Shown here piece after piece: positions 27,974 through 41,400 of a stretch of 64,000 bases of DNA (the first letter of the stretch is position 1; every line of letters starts with the position of its first letter). The notes under the pieces were generated by a model. That model was not told the DNA's origin. It saw only the letters and a list, made by a program, of their open reading frames with translations, and made no database searches. A program made the translations under genes and the position numbers. Origin of the DNA: Diadophis punctatus similis (taxonomy: Eukaryota > Chordata > Lepidosauria > Squamata > Dipsadidae); NCBI GenBank assembly GCA_023053685.1, contig JALIGW010000002.1, positions 44,394,278-44,458,277 of the forward strand, read 5' to 3'.

Positions 27974-30900
27974 GCCATCCAATTTTTTTTATGATACTGC
28001 AGTCCAACAAGGCAGAAACATTTAATGGACCTTGGTGGATCTTAAAAAGTTAAGCAAAACTGAAATTGGTTAATACCTGGATGGGATACTACCATGAAGT
28101 TCCAGAGATGTAAGTTAGACTGCAAAATTGAGCGAAAAAAATCCTTTAAGATAATACCCTGCTTCCTCCAAAATAAGACATCCCTTGATAATAAGCCCAA
28201 TCGGGCTTTTGAATGCATGGCAATAAGGCCAAGCGCTTATTTCAGGGTTCAAAAAAAAAAAAAAAAAAGACAGGGTCTTATTTTGGGGAAAACACGAGTG
28301 TAGTAACTTGTTTTCATACAGTTGCTAAAAAAAAGAATATTCAGAATATTCAGGAAATTACTAGGAGTAAATCTTGACTCAAATAAGTTACCACATGCCA
28401 TTACAATCAGCAAGCAAACTATATATTTGTAAACAGAACTCTTAAAACATTAAAGCATATTTCAGCTTTACAAACTCTGCAGCTGTAATTTTAATAAAAG
28501 GCTGGAGATGAGTTCCTCAAATCCCCTTTAAAGCTGTGCTTATAATACCTGTCTCAAAAAAATGGATAGAAAACCACAGCAACAATACCTAAACTCCCAG
28601 ATTCCGTGAACAAAGGGAAAAAAACCCATATAAATGCATCTTGAAATACAGCTTCACAATAGTAATATTATCTTATTCTTACCTGTATCGATGTTTATAA
28701 CCAAGAGATCCAAGTTTGCCAAGTTTTCTTGATAGAGAATTAGATTCATTTTCTGGCATTCTGTTTCAATTTAAAACACAGAATACATTTGTCTTTATAG
28801 AACTTTATAGGACTAGTCATAAATAAAAGAGAATATTACGAGCCGAGGTGGTGCAGTGGTTAGAGGCAGTACTGCAAGCCACTTTAGCTGACTGTGATCC
28901 ACAGGTCAGCGGTTCAAATCTCACCGGCTCAAGGTTGACTCAGCCTTCCATCCTTCCGAGGTAGGTAAAATGAGGACCCAGATTGTTGGGGGCAATATAA
29001 ATATACATTGCTTACTGGTGTAAACCGCTTAGAGAGTGCTTGCACTGTGAGGCGGTATATAAATTTCACAAATAAATTTCACAAATAAAATATTGACTGC
29101 ACATAATGTCCTTCTCTATTACTACTGAGAGCTCATATGCTCAGAATCAGCTATCCATCTTGTCACCAACTTCCTGTAAGCTGAAACTGGTCTGAGATAC
29201 TCTGCTTTGAAAGCTTGATTATTTCAGAAAAACACCTCCCACAAGATTATTTGTGATGTGCTGGCTGCAATTGACAAACTGCAAAACTCTCCATCCTGCT
29301 GGCAGGCTCTGCACTTCCATGACCATTTGTGGCTACCAAAGGGACCCAGCAGCCCCCATCCCCCCCGAATCCCCTCCCAATCTGAAGGGCGGTTTTTCAC
29401 TGCAATATTTTTTTTTCTTTGGGAACTGGAAATCACATAGGTTTTTTTTTTTAAGTTCATGCAAATAGATCCATACAAATATTAATTTTTAAAATGTCAC
29501 GAATTTTCACGTCCACAGAAGAAATAACAATAAGTTGCGGTTTGGATGCAGAATATTTGGAACTTTGAGAAAGGAACAAGACGTAGCGAGCATGCGCGCA
29601 AAATGAAATGATGCGCATGCAGCGCACCAGTAGGCAGGTAAGAGGAACCCGCTGCTGCTCATTACTGTAATTGGAAAAATCTTGCTTGTGCAGTTGCAGA
29701 CCAAAGCCAGTGGCTACTTATCTTCCATTCTTATTTTTGGATCCAAACCAATCTAATGAAATGTGCACACCTATCCTAAACACAGCTAGACAAACGAAAT
29801 AATACGAAATATTTGATTTTTAAACTTTAGATAAGATTTAAATATAACTTCCCTAAACTATTCAGATATACCATTTTTTTTACTGTCGTTCAGTAACAGA
29901 TTCCTCAGAGTTTCAGCTCACCTACCTGAAGAAGGTGTGCTGTTCTACGCAGCATTTCCATAAATGCTTGCATGCAGTTTTGTTGTGTGCTTCAAAAAAG
30001 AAGGAAGTTTCATTACACTGAAATAAAAAAAATGATAATATTATGGGGATCATTCTGATGTAAAGGATTTGCACAATAACCTGAGCATGTAAGTGCTAAA
30101 TACACTTTTTTATGTCTAGCCCCCTACATCAAACACCATTTGTGATCATTGAGAATTTCACTGAAGTTATGCCTACTGATACAGTGTAGAACTTTGATCA
30201 CTTTACCTTGGGAGATCAGCCATTACCTCAAGTACTATTTAAATTATTTTGAATACTGGTAGGGCTTTTGTCTTTTTCTTTGGTTCATTAACTGGGAACC
30301 AAATATATGCACCAGAGTTGTTTTAAATACAAATTGATTTGTAGAGCGTAGTGACTGACCTACAACAAAAGTAATGCCCAAATCACTGAAGGATATACAG
30401 AAATTAGCAGAATTAGCAGAAATTATTCTAAATAGATGTTTATCAAATGTAAGATGTACAGAAAATGCTATTGAAGAAAGTTTTAAGGTTTTTTTTTCAT
30501 GAAATCACTTCTATCAACGAGATGTTCTAAACATTTCTTTTTAAAAAGAAAATTTTTTAAAGGCACAAAAAATATTACCCTTTCAATGAAACAGTCAGTT
30601 TAATTAATTCATAGAAAATGTAAGGGAAATTAAAGCACTTTTAACAACCAAAGAAAATCTGCTATAGTTTATACAATATCTAAAATTTGAATAAAAATAA
30701 TCTTATTATAACAGATTGACTTTTAAAATGAAGAAATCCTATACAACCCTATAAAGCACTGATTTTTTAAAGTACACAGGATTGCAGGATTTAACTTCCT
30801 TCTTGAATATCACCCTTCTAGCCCCCTAATAAGAAAATAAATAAATCTACTGGTAAATTATAAGATCATTGGGGTGTATGTGAAATACTATTTGCATCCT

Positions 30901-31061
30901 TGACATCATATACTATGATTCTTGAAACAGAAACTATATATCTCTTCAATGGGGATTTTACACTCTGATGAAGTCAACAGGGGTTGACGAAAGCTTAGTA
31001 GTTTTTAATAGTAGTTTTAAATAAAATTTTAAACGTTCCGGAGATGGCTATCGCTTCTTTA

Positions 31062-31129
<68 letters not shown>

Positions 31130-31310
31130 AAGTGTACACTTTATCAAATAATAATTGACATAGTGAGAATGCTGGAATTATACTTGACAATCAAAGGCTT
31201 TGCCACCGTTCTCATAACATGACTTGACAGGAAAACAGTATCCCATGTTCTGACGTGAAGGTAGACAAAAGAGCAGTAGCTGAGGTATTGCTAATTATTT
31301 TCTACAATTT

Positions 31311-31388
<78 letters not shown>

Positions 31389-31473
31389 GGAGGAGGAGGA
31401 GGAGGAGGAGGAGGAGGAGGAGGAGGAGGAGAAGAAGAAGAAGAAGAAGAAGAAGAAGAAGAAGAAGAAGAAG

Positions 31474-31505
<32 letters not shown>

Positions 31506-34500
31506 TTTGTGACACTTTTTTAAATGTTCAGTTGACTGAGCTTCATGTTTAATGAATAAAAGAGATAATAATAATAATAATAATGATAATGTTATGATGG
31601 TACTGAAAAAGGAGACTTATTTGTCCTTGAAGTTCTGGCCATCACATAACCACTGCAGTCACATTATCACAATCTAGGTACTTGGCAATTGGCTTGCGAT
31701 ATCCCATGGTCATATGATCACTGTTCATATTGCAACCTTCCCTGCTGGCTTTCCACAAGCAAAATCAATGGGGCAGCTGACAGGGAAGGTCATAAATTGC
31801 TTGCACTCTCCTCTGCCTGGAAATACCCACTCCTGATCCTACCACACTGGAACTATTCCTTGCATGCCCTCCCCTGCCCAACCACTCTGGCCTTCCATAT
31901 TTCCATGTCTCACAACCTTCCCTATCTGGCAACAGCCATCCCTGGCCCTATACCTTACATGGCTGCCTGCTTGTGAGCTGCCTGGGACTCATTTAACAAT
32001 GTGTGATTTCCATTGTTAAGTAGTCACGTGATGTTATGCTTTATGACCACAATGCTTGGTGATCGAAATTCTTACTTCAATTACTATCCTTAACTGACTA
32101 CTTATAGTTGTTTACAGAACATTCCTTTGCAGATTTACCCATAAATCTCACAATTATTAATTATATTCTGAAATTACTGGATCTATAACCTACGGTACCT
32201 TTATTTTGTACTACTCAAGTTAGTGTAAATATTCCTGCCTCCTATTTTCCTCACAACACTTAAACTGTGTTGGTCTGGCCCACAATCACGCAGCCAGCTT
32301 ATTAATGCCTTTTATTGTTTTCACACTTTATACAGGGTTGCATAATACACTAAATTTAAAATTATAAAAATATAAACTTACATCTTTCCCCAAAACTCTA
32401 AGTTCAAAGTGAGCTTCTTTGAAGTGGACCCTGGTAATTCTAGGCCTAAAATGTTTTTTAAAAAAGGAAAAAAACACATAAAGATAGAAATGAATTTAAT
32501 CAGGAAATATTGAAAGAATCAGTCTAACTATAAAAAGTTAATACAGTAGCCATTCTTTAATTCCTTAGAAATATATAGGTATATCTATACCAATTCTCTA
32601 TAATAGATAGATCAGAAATTAATTCTAAATTGGAAATAAGCATTCCATAGCCCACCATGACCCTAAACTGTATTTCGCCCAAGCTGTTTTATTGCAATAG
32701 AAAATGCAAGTAATACATTATAGACGCAGGTAATAACTGAATGTAGTGGTGTGTATGCAGAGACTAGAACCTGTTAATACTGTACCAATAGAAGATAATA
32801 TTTGTAGCATAGGGTTGAATTATGGGATCTCACAGTCATATCACCACTATTTATGACTTTTTGCCGAAAACCGGCTTTTATTTCCAGTTTTTGAAAAAAT
32901 GCCCTAGAGCAACCATGGGTTTGCTTAACAACTGATTCACTTAACGACCAAGCGATTCACTTAACAACCACTGAAAGAAAAAGGTTGTAAAATCAGGTTG
33001 GACACGTGATCACCTGATTTACATCATCACAACCTATCACCATAATGAGCAGGCTCTATTATGGTTATAAACTGAGGACTGTGTATGCAGTTATCAAAAC
33101 ATACATGGGTGTATCCACGCAATCATCAGGATCACATCTCAATCAAAGGGGCATTTTTCTTTACCAATTTGAGGAAAAATATTTACTTGGAAGATTGAAT
33201 AAGAAGGAACAAAGTTTGCATATGTATTGTTGCTTACCATCCATTTTGATATGAGCTATAGATTTTACTTACCAAAAATACTTTCCTACTTGCTTTTTAT
33301 TCTTATAAACAACTACTCCTATAGGCTTCAGTCCCAGAAAATATTCAGATTTGTTTTCGCCCTGGAAAAAATATGTTAAATTAAGTCAAATTGTATTTCT
33401 TAATATGATACTTTTTTCAAAAGAAAAATGTTTTTCATATAGATCACTGTATAGAGATAAAGAATAACATTTTCTAAGCTGGTTCCATTATAGTAGTTGC
33501 AAAAAAAAATCCATTGTCAATATTAAATAAGCTTCCACTCCCTCCACTTAAGTCTGAGCCTACTAATTATCTATTATTTCCTGTTATTTTGATCTTCTTA
33601 AGGACTTTACTCAGATTCTGTGTTACTTTTATAATTTCTTGCCTGAACATATCTGTTGCATGTATATTCCTTTTATCTTCTAATGACACTTAGAATAAAT
33701 CCCTCAGATTTGTAATCTTATACTTTTTATAAGTGTTATTTGCCTTTTGTACGGCAATGCAACCACAATCCTTAACAGAAAGTTCCCTAATCCATGCTTA
33801 TCTCAAATATGAATTTTCAAAGATTTAACTTTTGTCTTTAAAAAAAGGATCTTGTTCCAGAGTAACAGTATTACTACTTTGCAACAGGTAATCAAAGATT
33901 GCTGACCCTGTCCAGGATCCAGAGAATTATACAGTACAGTCTACAAATCTAGTAGCCTCAGCCACTTGAACGTCTTCTAAACTGCTTTTGGAATGGAAGA
34001 AAGTAAAAATAAATGTGTGGTTCAGCACTATAATTTCCTTTTCAAGGAAAATAACTCAACAATTCTATTAACATAGGGATCCCCAACCTCCATGGTACAG
34101 GTCCATGGCTGGTAAGGAAGCAGGCTGCACAGCTGGAGGTGAGTGAACAGAGGTGAGTGACTGAAGCTCATATGTATTTGCAGCCACTTCCCATCACTGT
34201 CTCAGCTCCACTTTAGATCATCAGTCATTATATTCCCATATAAGCGCTAACCCTACTGTAAACTGTGCATGTGAGGATCTAGGTTGCACGCTCCTCCTCC
34301 TCCATCCGTGGAAAAATTGTCTTCCATAAAACCAGTTTTTGGTACCAAAAAGGTTGGGGACTTTTAGCTTTAAAAAATATTACTTACATAGACAGGATAA
34401 AGATCCACCCCATACATTTCAAGTGTCTTTGCTACTCCTAAGTAATTCAGTTCTGCCTCAGCTGGAACTTGGCCCCTGTTGAATAAATAGCAATAGCACA

Positions 34501-37500
34501 GACTTATATACCACTTCATACTGCTTTACAGCCCTCTCTGAGCGATTTACAGAGTCAGCATATTGTCCCCAACAATCTGGGTCCTCATTTTACAACCTTG
34601 GAAGATGGAAGGTTGAGTCAACCTTGAGCCGCTCAGAATTGAATTCCTAGAGTGAGCAGTGAGTTAGCCTTGCAGTACTGCATTCTAACCACTGCACCAC
34701 CATAACATTCTTAGATGTATTTCTTCAGAACAAAGTAAGTCCAACTAAATGGATATCTTATACAGCACATTAAAATCATTACAAATTATAAAAGATGTTC
34801 ATCTGGATTATATAATCCAAAACCTTCAAAAATCAGCAAAATATACAATCCTTCTACCATTTCAGAGGTACATGTACTAGCTATATGAAAAATATTTTCA
34901 GCTAAAGCTCATGCACAGTTTTTATTTGGAGCCCAAATGGGACTGTATAGAAACTTTGATTCCTCAAAGAAGAGAGTGTCAATATTTCAAGGAATATATT
35001 TAAAATGAGAGAATATGTGTCCAGTGCAGTTCTTCATCAAGAGACTGGAATGATCAAAGTAAAGACTAATATATGGTTATGTTTTCTTACTAAGCTACTG
35101 CCTTTTCCTTTGGGTTTATGCTCTTTCACTTTGAAGATAATTTTGAAAGATATTGAAAATTATTCCAGCAGAAACCGAAGTACTAGGAGTTTTCACAAGA
35201 CACAGTCTGATGATGTACTGTGGGCAGGCAGTGTCAGTTCTTAAGTAGCATTATGCATTTGGAAGGGCAACAAGATCAGTTTGCTCTCCTTAGAGACATA
35301 TATTTTAGAAGTTAATCTTCTTTTTTAGGTCAGCAAGATATTTACATGAAATAATCGTCTCCAAATTTAGAATAATTCTAACCTTAACAAATTTTTATGT
35401 ATTTTCAACAGCTTTTCTTCAGAGGAAAATGTTAAGTCTGGTAGACTTGCCCTTGTGGCGTAGGAACTATTGAATCTATATCCATATTCAGTTGTAATTG
35501 CACCTTTTATAAAAAAATACAAGGTTACATTTTGTACCCCTCTTTCAGTAAATTTTCTAAGCCATTCAGATCTATTTTATGTAATATGTTGATGCTCTTT
35601 CTTTGAATGTGGCAAAAATCAGTTTGCTTATAGAACTCCCTATGAATTGACTACACTGCAATAAAGTTCCTCTTTTGTAGTTATTTGTACTTAGTATTTA
35701 TTTTATTGTGATTTTGTGGAATACTGATCACAGAACATATTGAACTTGTTGTTCAATAAAAAGAAAAACAAATTGCTACTATGTCCATGTGATTAACTGC
35801 CCTAATAGAATGTTACTCATTGTTTATAGATAAAATGTCAAAAAAGTTTTGTTTCTTTCATAGATCCTTCAATATACAAATGTGGCAACAGGCAAACTGG
35901 GGCCTCCTCTAATTTTGTTTGTCTTCCCCCAAATAGGTCTATAAACTCCAGTGGTGGAGCACCCATAACCCCAGGAGACGAGCTATTCCATTAATTGCTC
36001 TGTCAGAAAACCCCTCCTTACTTCTAGGTTGTATCTCTTTGACAAGCTTCCACCCATTACTTATCCTGCATTCTGGTGCCCTAGATAATAAGTCAATCCT
36101 CTATTTTTTGTGACAGTCCCTCAATTACTGGAAGACAGTTATCATGTTCCCCCTGATCACTGCCCTGTGATGCACTGTTTCATTCAGGTGGAGATTACAG
36201 ATTACAGATACAAGAGTTTTAGTAGTTTATAGATTGCTTTCATCTTTTTTTTCACTCCCACCACTTTGATTAAACGTGTCGTGCTTCTGAATCTATAGAT
36301 ATACAGGATTTCCTACCAGTATTTTTCATGTTTATCTATACTATTTAGTGGCGAGATTTGCATATGCTAAATCATAATGCGGCATGCATATGTCTGGCAT
36401 AACATGAAATGTAAATTAATTCATTTGTTTATAAACCAGTTTATAAATCTAGTAAAATATACTTATTGTGAAAACATGAAGCCTCTTTGAAGTCAATTCA
36501 GTTGCTACAATTTCACAGAAATATTTCTGTAATTTTCTTAGCAGCAGCAGCAGCACTACCTTACCCTGGGGTATATTTTAACTTCCTACTCTACTTTATA
36601 ACCCCAAATAATCACTGTCTCCCATCTAAATATAAGCCAAGTCCTGCTTAGCTTCCAACTCAAGACAAAATTGTCCAGATGCTTCCACCTAGATAATTGT
36701 CTATGGTTATGAACCTAACCATCTGTGTTTTATTAAATAAACCATAATTTTGAAAAACAAACTAGTAAGATATTCAGACCAACTTCTCCAGTTAGAAATC
36801 ACAATCATATCCTGGCTATAATATACATACAATACATAGAAAACACTAAGCCAAAATGTATCATACTTCTGTTTGTTCTGGATGGATAAGAAAGGGATCC
36901 AGCACATGAGCATATTTTAAAAAGCAATCAAAGTAAAGGTCCTTCTCAGAGAGATCTGCTTCTTTAATGCTTCTTCTTTGCACAAGTTATGTCAAATGAC
37001 ATAAGTTAATAAAACCAAAATTCTTACATCAGAGTTTTGTGTATTTGTTCTATGGCATCTTCTAATTCTTCTTTTTGGTCAGGAACAAAACGGTATTCTG
37101 AAACATAACCTGCAGTGTTCTTGCATGGATCATAGTCTCCAAGTTCAGCTATACAAACACACAAAAATATGAATTCTTTAATTGCATACTTTTGGATAGA
37201 TATTCACATAAAATACTTTTTTGAAATTATACAACTAAAGAGGTGAATATATATTGTAAGAAATGTAGTGGTGCTAACAGATCCAAGCGTAGTATATTCC
37301 CCATAGAATGCCTGCTTAATCCCTTGTAATTATTTCTTCACCAATTTCTTTGCTCTGTGAGAAAAAATTGGATCAGGCACAGGAGAAATTGTTTACAAAG
37401 ATAGCCTGGTTTTTTTCCCTTCCCATCTTGCAGAGACAATTGCTTAAACAACAGGGGGGGGGGAGAAGAAGCAATCCTTGTAGGCAATCTCTCTTGCATT

Positions 37501-38360
37501 TGACATGTGTCCCCCCCCCCAGGGGAGACTGGAGAGTAATGGATTACAAGAGAGTAATAATACACATGATGGGGAACCTACCAAGCTTTTGCATAGCAAA
37601 TTCACAGCTACCAGTACCACCTCATTCCTTTTGATGTATATGCCCCATTGTGTGTTTCCTTACTGTTTTGTAATCTATTCATTTCCAATGAATGTAAATA
37701 TGGACATTAATTGCCTTATTAATTATCCCAGTGCTGTGGTGAGCATTCCAAATGGTGAAAGAGTGGGGGGGGGGGGAAGAAAGCAGAAGTAAAATTATTA
37801 GGTGGTAAACAAAAAGTGTGAAACTGATTAGTCTGGTCAGTTATAGATAGGAACTGTTAGTTGGCTATCCCATTGCTGGGATGAGCATTCCAAAGGATGG
37901 AGAAGAGGGGAGAAGGAACACACAGTCACAGTCATATGTTTCCAACTTAGTGACTGCTTCGCTTAATGATAATGAAATATGGACAGCCTCAATCATTTTC
38001 AACAGGGAAATTTAACTTTTTGATCAAGCCAAATCCAAAAATCCTAGAGGATTCCTGAAAGTTTGGTATTCAGATGACTCCGCCATCAATAGATACATAG
38101 AGATAAACCTCATTTACACACCATTTAAAAGACACAACCAAAAGTCTAGGAAGGAAAGAAATAGCCTAGAATATAACCTCTCTAGCACCCAGATTAGCAG
38201 GAAATAGCAACAGATAAACAATCATGGGAGAAATCACACTCCACCAAGATTGGTGGCAACCTAGTAATGGTAGTCCTCCCTTAATAACACTAATTGAAAC
38301 TGGCAATTCAGCACTAAAGAAAGCAGTCAGTCAGTGAGAAATCACATGTGCTTTCTGGTT

Positions 38361-38403
<43 letters not shown>

Positions 38404-41400
38404 TTTGTCAAACATGTATAGGATAGTAGTAATTTGTATAAACATAAGTAAAAAGTAACGATAAAAGAGGACAATAGGACAGTAGGACAGGGACGGTAGG
38501 CACGCTGGTGCGCTTATGCATGCCCCTTACAGACCTCTTAGAAACGAGGAGAGGTCGACTGTAGACAGTCTAAGGTTAAAGTTTTTGGGGTTTGGGGAAG
38601 AAACCACAGAGTCAGGTAGTGCATCCCAGGCATTGATCACTCTGTTGCTGAAGTCGTATTTTCTGCAGTCGAGTTTGGAGCGCTTTACATTTAGTTTGAA
38701 TCTATTACGTGCTCGTGTATTGTTTTTCACATTTGGCTTTTATTTGCCTTCTAACCATTCCCTTTACCCTTTGGAATTTCAAGTGCCTGCTTACTGTCTT
38801 GTACATATCAAAAGCAATGCAATTGCACCTGAAAACTGGTGCTGGGAGGTGCAGGCAGGCTATGCAAACAGCTTACAGCACTCTCTTGAAATCTCTTCCT
38901 CTCCAATCTCAGGGTGGGGGTGGAGCAAGCTATTTCTGTAGGCAATCTTTGCCTGAGCCTCCCCGCCCCCATGATCTTCAATATCTCCCTCAGTTCTGAA
39001 ATTCTTCAGAATGGTACTTTGAAAAGAGGATATTGGATTCTAGACTAAAGACAGAAAAGAGTGATGATTCTTAAGTCTTATTAAGTGGAAGCCCAAAGTT
39101 ACAATACTAAAACAAGCAAAAATGCCAATATTGCCTAATATGTTTTAAAAAATGTGAAGGAATTGGGTAGGTATATAATTTTTAAGTGAATAAAAAAATA
39201 AATTTGTTTTATTTATATATTTATTAAATTTGTATCCCGCCCATTTCTCCATCAAGTGACTCTAAATAAAACAAAATCATTACAAAAGCAGTCTGGAAAC
39301 ACTCTATCACCATATTCTTGTAAGCTGCCTTGAGTCGCCATGTGTGAATAGGCGGCAATATAAATTTCCAAATAAATAAATAAAAATATGATATACAAGT
39401 TCAGCCTAGTTGAACATTTTATGGTGTGGTCTTACATAAACTGAACTCAGTTTTGTATGAATTAAAACTGTACATATATTCACTTTGCATAGTAAATGCT
39501 AAAAAAGAGAAGACATAGCTCTTTTGATGGCTAACTTATCTGTGGTGGCACAGTTTCTGTGGACTATTACTCCCTTCCCCATTGAAAATTTAATATGGAG
39601 TGGATCTCTGATAAAGTTACCATTTTTAGTGTGCAAAAGTACACACAAAAGCAAATTTTGGTAATCTTGAACATTGCCCCAAAGCTAATTTAGTGCATTA
39701 GGTTTAGTGAACCTAAACCATTATGTTTGAAACAGGAATCAATATTTTTTTAGGAAACCATGACTAAAAATGCTGATCTTACATTATGTGTGAATCAACC
39801 TTGTGTGAACAGAGGTACCCAATGCATGCATTTATTATCCCTCTGGAATGCATGAAGAAGAAATTCATAACAATCCACTATATTCAACTCAAAGAAATAC
39901 AGGCTTTAAGATATAATCAACCCTGTACAGCAAATAAAAGACAGTATTAAAAAGGGAAATACTGTATCAGCACATACCCTGTATTGCATAAGCTCCCAAC
40001 TGAGCAGCAATGTTGACAGGACAAGGCAAACGCCCTTGTAAGACATCTTGCTTTACCTGCAAAAAGAACTGATACCTGAAACAAAGGCAAAATGAGCATT
40101 AGCACACACAATTGTAAACTGCTTAACATGCTCATTTTCCTATGCAAGTTTTATTTATACTGTTTAATTTATACTAGTATTGTTCATTTAAGTTTGAGAT
40201 GGGATTGTGTTTTAAGTTAGTTCCACATGTATTCAAATGTATATCAATTCCATCTTATTTCCACATTAGCTTGTAATGTTTTTCACTATTTTCATAAATA
40301 ATTATCCTTGGCATAGTTATTTTAATTTTTAAACTGAAAAGTGTAAATCAAAATATAACCAAGTTCTGATCAACATTATTTCCCCAGAATGGAGAGATTG
40401 TACTAGTGGCCCTTCACATGTGAAGTGACTCAGTATTTGACACTCTTTTCCCTTTTATTTAACACCTATCTGAATTAACTGGGTAAAATCAATTGTCAAT
40501 GTGGAGTTTAGCATCATCAGTACGTGGATGATGTCCGATTGTATATCTCAACCCTGGGTGCACAGCTGAACGTATTAATTTATTAATCCAGTCTGTGGAG
40601 GCTGTTTTGGTCTGGATGAGGAAGAACATACTCCAACTGAATCCTGACAAGACTGAGCGGCTGTGGCTATTTGGGCCCCCTGGGTTCTGGATGTTTTTCT
40701 ATTTTCAGTCTTGGATGGGGTTGCACTTCATGCAAGAACTACCGTATTTTTCGGAGTATAAGACGCACCTTTTTACCCCCCAAAAGAGGGTAAAAATTTG
40801 GGTGCGTCTTATACACCGAATGTAGCCCCACCCACCCGTCAGAGATTTTCAGCCTCAGCACATAGCATTTTCGGGTGGTTCCAGGCGGCGGGAATCCTCA
40901 CTTCCACTCAGATGTTTAAAATAAACCCTATCACCCTATGGGCATTTAACTGGAATGGGTGGGTGGGGGATGAGTTTCATGGGAGCAGAAGAGGGATTTC
41001 GCACTGAAGGCTCCACCGGCACTGGCGGGCACCAGCAGGTTGAGCGGAGCCTGCGCCATGGAGGAACCCCCCCCACCCGATGCCTTCCCCCCCTCCCCCG
41101 CTGCTGGCTGCTTTGCCTTTCTCCACGTGTGGTGCAGAAGGGCTAGGAGGGGAGCCCGGGTGGGGGGGGAAAGAGCGTGGAATGCGGGGATCCATCCTCC
41201 CCAATCCTGATCAAGCAGTCCTAGGAGGCCAGCTGCCAGGGGTTCTCCGGCCAGGAAACTTTGTAATAGGAAGAGTAGAGGGTGGAAACCCCTCCAGCTG
41301 CGAAGCCCGCACTGGACAACAGGAGCCGAAACAGCCTTCCAAAAACAAGGTTTTTGGAATCAGAGAGGAAAGTTTGGACGAGGCTAGGAGCGAGCTCCAG

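Noticed and set aside
28840..28930. tRNA gene
   Set aside because: A- and B-box are present but the sequence does not fold as a tRNA and continues into a SINE body.
31291..31515. 74-codon poly-leucine open frame on the minus strand
   Set aside because: It is the translation of the (AAT)(AGG)(AAG) microsatellite, not a gene.
38516..38999. 141-codon plus-strand frame
   Set aside because: It runs antisense through the LINE ORF end at 38527-38730.
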